A DNA stretch of 64,000 nt from Pirellulales bacterium (GTDB lineage Bacteria; Planctomycetota; Planctomycetia; Pirellulales; JAEUIK01), in NCBI GenBank assembly GCA_019694435.1, contig JAIBBZ010000003.1, positions 124,001 through 188,000 on the forward strand, read 5' to 3'. The position numbers were made by a program, and so were the translations under genes. Position 1 is the stretch's first letter; the number at the start of each line of letters is the position of its first letter. The notes beneath the pieces were generated by a model. It was given only the letters and a program-made list of their open reading frames with translations. It was not told the DNA's origin and ran no database searches. Shown here in pieces: positions 55,822 to 63,727 of this stretch.

Positions 55822-56358
55822 ATGTCGAAGGGCCATACGTGTCTTGCGCTGTCGCTGTTCTTGCTGGTGGGCCTGCCGAATGCGGCTTGGGCCATTGACG
55901 ACGAAGATCCTCCGCCGGTTTCGGCTACCGAGTCGATCGACGTCACGGTCGGACCCACGAATCCGTTCGATGCGGTCTACCCCAATGTCTTTGACCTCAA
56001 ACATCCCAAGCTGTTGCATCTTCAAGGCATCGCCCGCGTCTCCAACCCCGAGCCCGGTAGCACGCTGTTTGTGCAGTTCGACTGGTTCGATGAAATGGGC
56101 GGCCAACACTTTTCCGATGTGTTCAGCCCCTTCATCGTGCTGAATCAGCCACAGAGCATCGACCTCAGCTGGACGATTCCGTTCTGCCCGCCTGAAGTCA
56201 GCCTGCACCTGTCGACGCAAGGTCCCGGTTCGATCACGTTCATCGGCGATTTTACGCACACCTGCCTCGTGCCCGAGCCGTCGAGCCTGCTGCTGGCCGG
56301 TTGCGGCGCGGCAGGGCTGGGTCTCGTCGTTCGCAAACGGCGCCGCCCGCGCGGCTAA
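55822..56358 (+). CDS. Exported protein with C-terminal PEP-CTERM sorting tail
   Basis: The 178-residue protein has a signal peptide (CLALSLFLLVGLPNAAWA) and ends with a PEP-CTERM-type tail: VPEPSS, a hydrophobic segment LLLAGCGAAGLGLVV and a basic RKRRRPRG. Such tails are cut by exosortase and direct proteins to the cell surface. The middle (residues 25-145) is beta-rich with no named domain. ATG 55822 is supported by AGGAG at 55809-55813. An in-frame start about 42 bases upstream would hide the signal peptide. No exosortase gene is in the window. A strong terminator follows. Confidence 0.85.
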   Translation: MSKGHTCLALSLFLLVGLPNAAWAIDDEDPPPVSATESIDVTVGPTNPFDAVYPNVFDLKHPKLLHLQGIARVSNPEPGSTLFVQFDWFDEMGGQHFSDVFSPFIVLNQPQSIDLSWTIPFCPPEVSLHLSTQGPGSITFIGDFTHTCLVPEPSSLLLAGCGAAGLGLVVRKRRRPRG

Positions 56359-56394
56359 CCGCGCGACGGTCCGCATGCCGTCCCGATTGCAATC

Positions 56395-56434
56395 CTGCCC
56401 GCGGCGGTTGCCATTCCGCCGCGGGCAGTTTGCT
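56395..56434 (+). terminator. Intrinsic terminator after the PEP-CTERM gene
   Basis: A perfect 13-bp stem: CTGCCCGCGGCGG (56395-56407), 8-base loop, CCGCCGCGGGCAG (56416-56428), then TTTGCTT. The T-run is interrupted, but the stem is very stable and is 37 bases past the stop. Confidence 0.75.
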
Positions 56435-56626
56435 TGATATCCGCCAGCGCTCGCCGCACCAGGTTTGGAAGTTCCGTCCTGCCGGCAACAGCCGCGTTTC
56501 GCAGGCCGCCTGTGACGATTATTCCCAGGACGCATGGCCGGGGGCGGCCGCCCGGTTGCTGACAAGCCCCGGCGACAAATTACGATGGAAGCAGGCCCGC
56601 TACTCGCTGCACGAGGGCAATCTGCC

Positions 56627-56968
56627 ATGAGCGACGACCCCGAAACGCTGCCCTACAAGTCCGCCGAGCCCGACGAAGCCGCGGCCCCGCCGCACACCTT
56701 CGAGGATCTGGGGCGCAAGCTCGACGCCATGCCCCAGGTACAATCGGCGCAACGGCTGTTGGAAGAGGCTCGCGCCGAGTTGACCAAGGCCCAAGCGCAT
56801 TACGCCCAGATCCGTGCCGATGCTGCGGCGCAAATGCGCTCCGTTCGTTCGGGCAACGTTGGCGACGTCGTCGAATCGACTCTGCAGTACGTCCGCCGGC
56901 ATCCCGGACAGGGGGTCATCGGCTCCGTCTTGATCGGTTTTCTCCTCGGACGCATCTTGCGCCGCTAG
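56627..56968 (+). CDS. YqjD/ElaB-like (DUF883-type) small membrane protein
   Basis: A 113-residue protein: an acidic N-terminus, a helical region (about 25-70; SAQRLLEEARAELTKAQAHY) and a C-terminal membrane segment, VRRHPGQGVIGSVLIGFLLGRILRR. The 'RRHPGQG..G...GFLLG.L' ending matches the tail-anchored YqjD/ElaB family, which in E. coli bind ribosomes at the inner membrane in stationary phase. The next two genes have the same character, and together they resemble the yqjD-yqjE-type operon. ATG 56627 starts the acidic region directly. Confidence 0.72.
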   Translation: MSDDPETLPYKSAEPDEAAAPPHTFEDLGRKLDAMPQVQSAQRLLEEARAELTKAQAHYAQIRADAAAQMRSVRSGNVGDVVESTLQYVRRHPGQGVIGSVLIGFLLGRILRR

Positions 56969-56982
56969 TCTCGGTGCGCGCC

Positions 56983-57327
56983 ATGAAATCGCCGCCACTC
57001 ACGATCGCCGAATGCGAAACGGCCAAGCGCGAGCTTCGCGCCGAGATTGGCCGTCTGCGGCGGCGCGTCGATCGCCGGCTGCAAACGACCCGTGGCGAGC
57101 TGCGCGGCCTGGTGTCGTGGCAATCGCAGGTTCGCCGGCATCCGGCCTGGACGGTTGGACTGGGTCTGGGCCTGGGTTGGCTGCTGGCCGGCGGCTGGAA
57201 TCGCTCACCCTGGCTGCGCACCTTCACCCGCGAGGCCGGCAAGCTGGCCGCCGGCTTGGCCCGCGAGCGCGCCTTCGGTGAATTGGCCACGTTCCTGCAA
57301 ACCGCACTTCGTTCGCGTTCCAATTAG
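56983..57327 (+). CDS. Small membrane protein, YqjK-like position
   Basis: A 114-residue basic protein with an N-terminal helix (KRELRAEIGRLRRRVDRRLQ), a short hydrophobic span after RRHPAWTVG (TVGLGLGLGWLLAGGW) and a helical tail. The 'RHPAWTVGLGLGLGWL' segment parallels the membrane segment of the preceding gene, so the two are probably related by duplication. It starts 14 bases after it. ATG 56983 is preferred over GTG 56974. Function is inferred from position only. Confidence 0.65.
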   Translation: MKSPPLTIAECETAKRELRAEIGRLRRRVDRRLQTTRGELRGLVSWQSQVRRHPAWTVGLGLGLGWLLAGGWNRSPWLRTFTREAGKLAAGLARERAFGELATFLQTALRSRSN

Positions 57328-57346
57328 GCAATCGGCAAAGAACCGC

Positions 57347-57820
57347 ATGTCGCCCGGCAACGATCGCTCTGACCCGCCGCTTGGGAGCGGCCTCGCCGCC
57401 GCGGGCGAGGGTCTGCGCGCCGATCTGCTGGCCTTGCTCACGGCCCGTGGCAAGCTGTTGCGCCTGGAACTGCAGGCGGCAGCGGCCGTGCTTCGCCGCG
57501 CGGCAGTCGCATCGACCGTCGGCGGCGTGTTGGCCATCGTTGGTCTGGCCGGGGCTCTCGTCGCCGCGGCGCCCTGGCTCGAACAACAGCTGGCGCTCCC
57601 CGCTGGCTCGGTCTTGCCGATCTTGTCGATCGTGCTGCTGGCCGCCGGGCTGACGATTCTCACCCAGGCATCGCGGCGATTCCGCCGCGACTTTGCCGGG
57701 CTGCGCGACACACTGGCCGAGACCCAAGAGGATGTGTTGTGGCTGCGGGAAATCCTTCACCGCGGCCCCCGCGGGGCCGATGATGGCATGCAGGCGCAGG
57801 GCGACTATCCGCCCGCGTAA
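57347..57820 (+). CDS. YqjE-like (phage-holin-III/DUF1469-type) membrane protein
   Basis: A 157-residue protein with two membrane spans (about 55-80, VGGVLAIVGLAGALVAAAPW, and about 90-105, SVLPILSIVLLAAGLTIL) flanked by amphipathic helices, the layout of YqjE/DUF1469 proteins. It lies 19 bases after the preceding small gene, so the three form one unit. ATG 57347 begins MSPGNDRSD. Members are of unclear function. Confidence 0.72.
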   Translation: MSPGNDRSDPPLGSGLAAAGEGLRADLLALLTARGKLLRLELQAAAAVLRRAAVASTVGGVLAIVGLAGALVAAAPWLEQQLALPAGSVLPILSIVLLAAGLTILTQASRRFRRDFAGLRDTLAETQEDVLWLREILHRGPRGADDGMQAQGDYPPA

Positions 57821-57888
57821 TCGCCGCACTGGCCCTGCCTTCGGCGGGTGACCTTTTGCTGGCCGCGGTTCCCCCTGGATCAACGGAC

Positions 57889-58749
57889 GTGACAGCCCCT
57901 TATCTGATTACCGGCGCGGGCGGACAACTCGGCAGCGAACTTTGTCGCCAATTGGGCACAGCCGCGATCGGCTTGCCGCGCGAAGAGCTGGACCTGGCGG
58001 ATCACGCCGCAGTCCTGGCGAGGATCGACGAGCTGCGTCCCCGGGTCGTGATCAATACGGCCGCATACACGCTCGTCGACAAGGCGGAGCAGGAGCTGGG
58101 ACCTTGCTGGACGATCAACGCGGCGGCCGTGGGTCATCTGGCCGAAGCCTGCCGCAGAATCGACGCCACGCTCGTCCAGATCAGCACCGATTACGTGTTC
58201 GCCGGCTATACAAGCCACGGCAAGCCCTGGCGCGAGACCGATCCGCCGCGGCCGGTCGGGCAATACGCCTCGAGCAAGCTGGCCGGCGAAGCGTTGGCGG
58301 CGACCTGCCCGCGCCATTTCGTCGTCCGGACCTGCGGTCTGTACGGTCAATTGCGCCCGGGCGCCAAGACCGGTAATTTCGTCAACACGATGCTCCGCCT
58401 GGGACGCGAACGGGACCGCTTGCGGATCGTGGCCGATCAACAATGCACGCCGAGCTATGTGCCGCACGTGGCACGGGCCATCGAATTTCTCGCCGCGACC
58501 GAGGCCTACGGCCTGTATCACGTGACGAACGCCGGCGCGGTCCGCTGGTATGATTTTGCCGCCGAGATCTTCCGGCAGGCGGGTATCTCGATCGAGCTCG
58601 AGGCCATCACGACGGCCGAATACGGCGCGCCTGCGCCACGGCCGGCCTATAGCGTGCTCGACACCTCGAAATACTCCGCGTTGGGCGGGCCCGAATTGCC
58701 CGATTGGCGTGCAGGCCTGGCCGAGTACCTGGCCCTGCGAACGGCGTAA
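57889..58749 (+). CDS. rfbD: dTDP-4-dehydrorhamnose reductase
   Basis: Last step of dTDP-L-rhamnose synthesis: NAD(P)H reduction of dTDP-4-dehydro-L-rhamnose. The Rossmann motif GAGGQLG lies at residues 9-15, the family motif STDYVFAG is present, and the catalytic YxxxK is Tyr126/Lys130. The C-terminal half has RTCGLYG and APRPAYSVLDTSKY, which match RmlD substrate-binding segments. GTG 57889 (MTAPYLITGAGG) gives the normal distance to the Rossmann loop. TTG 57856 is an alternative that adds 11 residues. No rmlA, rmlB or rmlC is adjacent, so this copy is isolated. Confidence 0.9.
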   Translation: MTAPYLITGAGGQLGSELCRQLGTAAIGLPREELDLADHAAVLARIDELRPRVVINTAAYTLVDKAEQELGPCWTINAAAVGHLAEACRRIDATLVQISTDYVFAGYTSHGKPWRETDPPRPVGQYASSKLAGEALAATCPRHFVVRTCGLYGQLRPGAKTGNFVNTMLRLGRERDRLRIVADQQCTPSYVPHVARAIEFLAATEAYGLYHVTNAGAVRWYDFAAEIFRQAGISIELEAITTAEYGAPAPRPAYSVLDTSKYSALGGPELPDWRAGLAEYLALRTA

Positions 58750-58765
58750 AGTCGCCACCCCGTGC

Positions 58766-58796
58766 CGGGCGCAATCCCGGCTTGGGTTTGCGCCCG
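58766..58796. terminator. Bidirectional hairpin between convergent genes
   Basis: CGGGCGCAA (58766-58774) pairs with TTGCGCCCG (58788-58796). It sits in the 54-base gap between rfbD and the convergent unknown gene. There is no clear T-run, so it may be a factor-assisted end or a simple mRNA stabiliser. Confidence 0.4.
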
Positions 58797-58803
58797 AGGA
58801 CCA

Positions 58804-59538
58804 TCACCACGCCGAGAACGACTCGCTGTCGCCGGCCGAATGCGAGCGATATTGGGGAGCGTCCATGCCGAGCCGGGTCTTGAATTCCTCGAACTCTTCC
58901 TGGAATTGATCGCTCGACGAGTGGACGTGCTCGGCCTCGGTGATGAACTTGATCTGATCGCAGCAAGGAATGCCGTGACGCTCGAGCACGTCTTCGAAGG
59001 CCGTCAGGTCCTGCCCGTACATGATCAACAGCTTGTGCTCGTCGAACTGAATTTCCAGCGGCAGGTGCGGGTTTAATACCGCGATGCCTGTACAGCCGTC
59101 GTTGAGCAGCAGCTCCTCGTAATCGTAGAGAATGCTCTTGAGCACCGGCATGTCGATGTGCTCGCGGTAGAGATCGACGTGTCCGCGCTGCTCGCGGTTG
59201 TGGCTCGTTTCGAGCACGACGTCGACCTCGCAGCCCAGCGGCTCGAGCAGATCGATAAACAGCTCGAAGAGCTGTTCGCGCGAGGCGGCCGCCATGAGCA
59301 CCGGCACCGACGAGTGATTCTCGTCGTCGTGGTAGACGTCGTGACGATAGCCTGCCTGCGGCACGACCTGCAGGTCGTAGGACGGGCGCACGGCGTCTGT
59401 CAGGAAGAAATCGCCGTAGCGCACGACGCCCAGATGGGCTTCGAGTTCTTCCTCGGAAAGCCGCTCAAAGCTGCTCGCCTGCACTTGGGGAGCGCCGTCG
59501 CGGAACACGCTGCGGAAAAACTTCTTCAGGAAACCCAT
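58804..59538 (-). CDS. Conserved-looking acidic protein of unknown function
   Basis: A 244-residue protein without signal peptide or membrane span. It is rich in Glu, Asp and Phe, with segments such as LEEEELEAHLGVVRYG-like text near residue 30 and ILYDYEELLLNDGCTGIAVL near 145. The C-terminus contains EHVHSSSDQFQEEFEEF. I recognise no family. ATG 59538 (MGFLKKFFRSVF) opens with a basic amphipathic helix that could touch the membrane. An in-frame start at 59571 adds 11 residues. Convergent with rfbD. Confidence 0.65.
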   Translation of the reverse strand: MGFLKKFFRSVFRDGAPQVQASSFERLSEEELEAHLGVVRYGDFFLTDAVRPSYDLQVVPQAGYRHDVYHDDENHSSVPVLMAAASREQLFELFIDLLEPLGCEVDVVLETSHNREQRGHVDLYREHIDMPVLKSILYDYEELLLNDGCTGIAVLNPHLPLEIQFDEHKLLIMYGQDLTAFEDVLERHGIPCCDQIKFITEAEHVHSSSDQFQEEFEEFKTRLGMDAPQYRSHSAGDSESFSAW

Positions 59539-59995
59539 CGATGCACGCACCTCGGTCGAGACTTCAGGCACTTCGCTGCAAGCCGCGTTCAGGAACGCAG
59601 CCCGAACAAACCTAGGTCACTCCCTTGGCAACGCCGAGCCGGGCGGGCGGCGCGGTAACGCCGAACCCAACTCGCGGTCGGAGCGATCGCTACGACCGTC
59701 ATCCGTGTCCTGTTCGCCATGCGGCCTGCCCGCCCCGAACCGACCGCTGACCGGTCGCTTGCCCGAGGCGCCGCACGGCTGCCAGACCTACGAATAATCT
59801 AGCACTGTCCCGGCCGATGCGCGGCTTGCAGACCGCGTGGCCAGGCCAGATTTCTCTCCGCCGTTGTGAAGCTATTCGCGTTGAGCCGGAGATAGCCCGG
59901 GGTTCTGGGTCCACCCCGGGCTTCGCTCCGCCCCGCGTCAAATTCCGGTACCCTGGCCGCTCTCTTGGCGGGCGCCTCGCCGCCGCCCGCGCAAC

Positions 59996-60053
59996 AAAAA
60001 GGGAAGTCACCCGCCTCCCAGGCCCGACGGCCTGGAAAAACGTCGGACTTCCC
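59996..60053 (-). terminator. Intrinsic terminator on the minus strand with no gene assigned
   Basis: Outer stem GGGAAGTC (60001-60008) with GACTTCCC (60046-60053), inner stem CCAGGCC (60018-60024) with GGCCTGG (60029-60035). On the minus strand five T follow (plus-strand A-run 59996-60000). It would stop a leftward transcript that begins right of 60053, where the only gene is rightward. Confidence 0.7.
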
Positions 60054-60194
60054 GTATCCGCTGCCTTGTGCCGCACTGCTGTCGGCGGTGCGAACGGCCC
60101 CCTCGGGTCTGCCGCGCTGACGGCGAGAGGTCTGTCGACCCGCGATGCCAGCACGGCACCGGCCGGCTTTTCGCGCCGTCCCGAGAGGGTTCGC

Positions 60195-60200
60195 TATACT
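60195..60200 (+). promoter_or_regulatory. Possible -10 element for the transglutaminase-like gene
   Basis: TATACT, one mismatch from TATAAT, lies 44 bases before ATG 60244. The -35 region is poor (TTTTCG at 60168-60173 gives too long a spacer). GAGGG at 60228-60232 is the likely ribosome site. Confidence 0.35.
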
Positions 60201-60243
60201 TACTGGTCACTACGTAAACCCGCACGCGAGGGTTCAAGCCGCG

Positions 60244-61842
60244 ATGGATATGGCGCTACGGATTGCCGGTCGCTCGGGCCAAGGCGGGCCCTGCTCATGG
60301 ATGCGGACTGTTGTTCTAATCGTGCTGGCCGTGATGCCAGTGCTGCAAGTGCAGGCGATCGCGCGGGCCCAAGAGCCCCCGGCATCTTCGCCGGCGCAAA
60401 CCACCTCGACGCTCAACGAGGAATACTGGGAGGCGATCTACCTCAAAGGCGCCAAGGTCGGCTATTCGCACACCGTGGTGCGCCCGGTCGAAGAAGAAGG
60501 TCGGCTGCTGTCGCGCATCGAGCACACCGATTTGCTCTCGCTCAGCCGGTTCGGTCAGACCCACGAAAGCCGGATCCTGCTAGTCAGCTTCGAAACCACG
60601 CTCGGCGAACTCGTACGGTTCGAGTGCCGCGCTGAATTGGGTTCGACTCCACTGGAATCGCGCGGCCGCGTGGCGGGAAGCGAATTGATCGTCGAGACCA
60701 CCACGGCCGGCAAGCAGACCGCGGCGCGGCAACCTTGGCCCGCCGGCGGCGGCGGATTTCGGGCCGTGGCCCGCAGCCTGGCCGATCAACCGCTCGAAGT
60801 CGGCGACTCGCGCCAGGTCCAGGAGATGATGCCGCTGGTGAATCGACTCGTGCCGGTGCACCTGGCGGCCGTGCGTTACGAACCGACGCGTCTGCCCGGA
60901 GGCGAATACCGTCTGCTCCGCGTCGAGGCGCGCGCGCAGCTCGACCCACAACAGTCGATCGAAACGATCCTCTGGGCCGACCATCGGGGCCGAATCATCA
61001 AGAGCCGGCTCGACTCGCTCGACCAGGAATCGGTACGCACCACGTCGGACATTGCGCTGGCCCCCTCGACGGCCGCCGACTTCGACCTGGGACTCGATAC
61101 GACGATCAAGCTCAGCTCGGCGCTGCCCGGCGGACACTCGAGCAGCCAGGCCCGGTACCGCATCCAGTTGCGCGACGGCGATCCGACCAAGGTCTTTCTC
61201 GTCACCGACGCGCAACAGGTCCGTTCGCTTGGCGATCATGCGGCCGAGGTGATCGTTACCGCCCGGCACCCCGCGCGCCCCCAATCCCAGGGCCCGCCCG
61301 CCTTGGCTCCGGGCGAAGACGCTTGCGCGGCGCCGTCCGTCGATGATCGCCGCGCCAACCACTTCATCCAATGCGACGATCCACGCATCGTCGCCATGGC
61401 CAAGGAAGCCGCCGGCGAACGGACCGATGCGTGGGAAGTCGCCGTGGCCTGCGAACAATACGTCCATCGCGCCATCACGCGCCAGAACTACTCGCAGGCC
61501 TTTGCCACGGCCGCCGAGGTCGCAGAAACCCGGCAAGGCGATTGCACCGAACACGCCGTGCTGCTGGCGGCCTTGGCCCGCGCCTGCGGATTACCGGCAC
61601 GCGTGGCGATCGGCCTGGTCTACATCGAATCCGAGCAAGGCTTTGGCTACCACATGTGGGACGAAGTGTGGATCGACGATCACTGGTATGCGCTTGACGC
61701 AACGCTGGCCCGCGCCGGCATCGGTGCCGGCCATCTGCAGCTCGGCTATTCGAGCTTGGCGGGCGATTCGGCCTTCTTGAGCGTGTTGCCGGTAGCGCAG
61801 GTGCTGGGCCGGCTATCGATCGAAGTCGTCGAGGCCCATTGA
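60244..61842 (+). CDS. Exported transglutaminase-like protein
   Basis: A 532-residue protein with a signal-anchor or signal peptide (TVVLIVLAVMPVLQVQAIARA, after a basic N-terminus) and a C-terminal transglutaminase-like fold. The catalytic triad is complete: Cys434 in GDCTEHA, His470 in GYHMWDEVW and Asp485 in ALDATL. Residues 60-370 are a beta-rich region with WEAIYLKGAKVGYSHT near its start. Bacterial members are usually proteases or amidases rather than cross-linking enzymes. The start may also be ATG 60250 or 60301. No partner is clear from the neighbours. Confidence 0.85.
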   Translation: MDMALRIAGRSGQGGPCSWMRTVVLIVLAVMPVLQVQAIARAQEPPASSPAQTTSTLNEEYWEAIYLKGAKVGYSHTVVRPVEEEGRLLSRIEHTDLLSLSRFGQTHESRILLVSFETTLGELVRFECRAELGSTPLESRGRVAGSELIVETTTAGKQTAARQPWPAGGGGFRAVARSLADQPLEVGDSRQVQEMMPLVNRLVPVHLAAVRYEPTRLPGGEYRLLRVEARAQLDPQQSIETILWADHRGRIIKSRLDSLDQESVRTTSDIALAPSTAADFDLGLDTTIKLSSALPGGHSSSQARYRIQLRDGDPTKVFLVTDAQQVRSLGDHAAEVIVTARHPARPQSQGPPALAPGEDACAAPSVDDRRANHFIQCDDPRIVAMAKEAAGERTDAWEVAVACEQYVHRAITRQNYSQAFATAAEVAETRQGDCTEHAVLLAALARACGLPARVAIGLVYIESEQGFGYHMWDEVWIDDHWYALDATLARAGIGAGHLQLGYSSLAGDSAFLSVLPVAQVLGRLSIEVVEAH

Positions 61843-61848
61843 CGCCAC

Positions 61849-61882
61849 GCGGGCGGCCTCGTGCCTCGCCGAACCCGCCCGC
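61849..61882. terminator. Hairpin between convergent genes
   Basis: GCGGGCGG (61849-61856) and CCGCCCGC (61875-61882) are perfect complements in the 58-base gap between the transglutaminase-like and TolB-like genes. There is no T-run. Confidence 0.35.
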
Positions 61883-61900
61883 CTGTTGGGCCCGTCCTGT

Positions 61901-63007
61901 TCATTCGGGCAGCGTGAAGTCGCCGATGAACAATTGGCTCGAATGGTCGTCCGTCCGGCTGCTGGTCCACATCAGCTTCGCGCCGTCGGGCGAAAAGACC
62001 GGCAGCACGTCGGCCGCCGGATTGTCCGTGACCCGGGTGATGGGGCCGGGGTCCAGTTGACCGTCGCGCTCGGCGTAGCGCATCAACCACAGGTCGTAGT
62101 TCGGCCGGGCCTGCGGATCGCTGTGGTCGGCCCCCGTCCAGATGATATACGGCTTGCTCGGGTGCCAGTACGGGGCCCAATTGACGCCCACATTGTCGGT
62201 CAGGGCCACCTCGTGCTGGCCGTCGACGCCGATCGCGTAGATCTGCAAGAAGCCTTCCTGCTTGCGATCGCTACGGAAGATGACCCAGCGGCCGTCGGGC
62301 GAGATAAACGGACCGCCGTCGTAGCGCGGCGCGTTGGTCAATTGCTTCAGGCCCGTGCCGTCGGCATTCATGATGTAGATGTCGGGGTCGCCGTCGCGAT
62401 CGCTGCAAAACGCGATTTTCTGCCCGTCGCGCGAATAGGCCCCCTCGGCGTCGTAGCCGGCCGTGTTCGTCAACTGCTTGAGCTGGCCCGGACGTTCGAG
62501 ATCGAGCTCGAACAGGTCCATGTAGGGGTCGAAATCCCACTGGTAGCGGCGGCGTTTGCCGGTCCGGGCGTCTTCGGCCAATTGCTTGCGCTCGGCGTCC
62601 TCGGTGGCGTCAAGCTGCGGATCCAAATGGCTCGAAGCAAACAACACGCGCCGGCCATCGGGTGAAAAGTAGCTGCACGTCGTCCGCCCACGGCCGGTGC
62701 TCAACATCGTCGGTCGCGGGTGCTCGGCGGCCAGCGGCTGCGTGAAAATCTGGTAGAAGGGATAATCTCCCTGCACGGCCTGGTAGATGATCTGCGTGCC
62801 GTCAGGCGAAAAATAACCTTCGCCTGCTTTGACGAAGCCGTGGGTTACCTGCCGCACGTTCTTCAAGAACTGCGCCTCGAGTGCCGACTCGTTTGCCGGC
62901 TCGTCGGCTGCCACGCGACCAGACGCCGCACAGGCCAGCAAGACCGCCGCCGCAAATTGTCTGCACCGTGCGCCGCCCCCATTCAGTCGCGTGCCGCTCA
63001 ACTGCAT
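61901..63007 (-). CDS. Exported TolB/WD40-like beta-propeller protein
   Basis: A 368-residue protein with a signal peptide (FAAAVLLACAASGRVAA) and about six propeller repeats of the TolB/PD40 type: YFSPDGTQIIYQ, YFSPDGRRVLFAS, YSRDGQKIAFCSDRDGD, ISPDGRWVIFRSD and FSPDGAKLMWTSSR. The DPDIYIMNADG segment is typical. There is no C-terminal prolyl oligopeptidase domain, so it is not a peptidase. It probably binds protein or ligand in the periplasm. ATG 63007 starts directly before the signal peptide. An in-frame start at 63070 is less likely. Confidence 0.85.
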   Translation of the reverse strand: MQLSGTRLNGGGARCRQFAAAVLLACAASGRVAADEPANESALEAQFLKNVRQVTHGFVKAGEGYFSPDGTQIIYQAVQGDYPFYQIFTQPLAAEHPRPTMLSTGRGRTTCSYFSPDGRRVLFASSHLDPQLDATEDAERKQLAEDARTGKRRRYQWDFDPYMDLFELDLERPGQLKQLTNTAGYDAEGAYSRDGQKIAFCSDRDGDPDIYIMNADGTGLKQLTNAPRYDGGPFISPDGRWVIFRSDRKQEGFLQIYAIGVDGQHEVALTDNVGVNWAPYWHPSKPYIIWTGADHSDPQARPNYDLWLMRYAERDGQLDPGPITRVTDNPAADVLPVFSPDGAKLMWTSSRTDDHSSQLFIGDFTLPE

Positions 63008-63121
63008 CGAAAACTCCGCTACAATGTTCTGCGATTGTCCTTGGCGGCTGGTCCCGGGGTGGGCCAACATGCCGCATTATAGGTTCACGCCTGCCCTGCC
63101 ACGCTAGTCCCTGGGCGCTTG

Positions 63122-63679
63122 ATGAAAATCTATACCCGCACCGGTGACCAGGGCGAAACGGGCTTGTTCGGCGGTCCCCGCGTCAGCAAAGACGCGCCGC
63201 GCATCGAGGCCTATGGCACCGTCGACGAGTTGAACGCGGTGCTGGGCCTGGTGTTGACGGCCCCGTTGCCACCGGCGATCGGCGAGATTCTCCGGCGCGT
63301 GCAGCACGAGCTTTTCGAGCTTGGCGCGCAACTGGCCACGCCCGACCCGGCCAAGCACAACCTGTCGCTCATCGGTCCGGACAAAGTGGCGGCGATCGAG
63401 GCGGAGATCGACCGTTACGAGGCAACTTTGCCACCCCTCAAGAATTTCATTCTGCCGGGCGGCAGTCCGGCCGCGGCCTGGCTGCATCTGGCGCGGACGG
63501 TGAGCCGTCGCGCCGAGCGGCGCGTGGTCACTCTGGCCCGGTCGCCCGGAGAGCACGTCTCGATCGATGCCGGTATCTACCTCAACCGGCTGAGCGACTT
63601 GCTGTTCGTCCTGGCCCGGGCCGTGAACGCCCAGGCCGGCGTCGCCGATGTACCCTGGCATCGACCAGCGGCACCATGA
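63122..63679 (+). CDS. pduO: PduO-type cob(I)alamin adenosyltransferase
   Basis: Transfers adenosyl from ATP to cob(I)alamin to make coenzyme B12. The N-terminal nucleotide-binding motif is TRTGDQGETGLFGG, followed by AYGTVDELNAVLG. The conserved RRAERRVV lies near residue 125 and INRLSDLLFVLARAVN-like text (YLNRLSDLLFVLARAVN) near the C-terminus. Its 185 residues match the single-domain PduO/CobA2 family. ATG 63122 is preferred over an adjacent TTG at 63119. It is divergent from the TolB-like gene with a 114-base gap. No other cobalamin gene is visible. Confidence 0.93.
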   Translation: MKIYTRTGDQGETGLFGGPRVSKDAPRIEAYGTVDELNAVLGLVLTAPLPPAIGEILRRVQHELFELGAQLATPDPAKHNLSLIGPDKVAAIEAEIDRYEATLPPLKNFILPGGSPAAAWLHLARTVSRRAERRVVTLARSPGEHVSIDAGIYLNRLSDLLFVLARAVNAQAGVADVPWHRPAAP

Positions 63680-63727
63680 AGCGCTTTGGTCGCGTGCGTC
63701 GATCGCTCGCCGGTTGAGCAATCCGGC

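Larger units (their letters stand above)
59539..60243. other. Intergenic region with an orphan leftward terminator
   Basis: 705 bases between divergent genes. No frame looks coding. It contains a strong leftward terminator (59996-60053) and a possible promoter for the transglutaminase-like gene (-10 near 60195). Confidence 0.4.
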
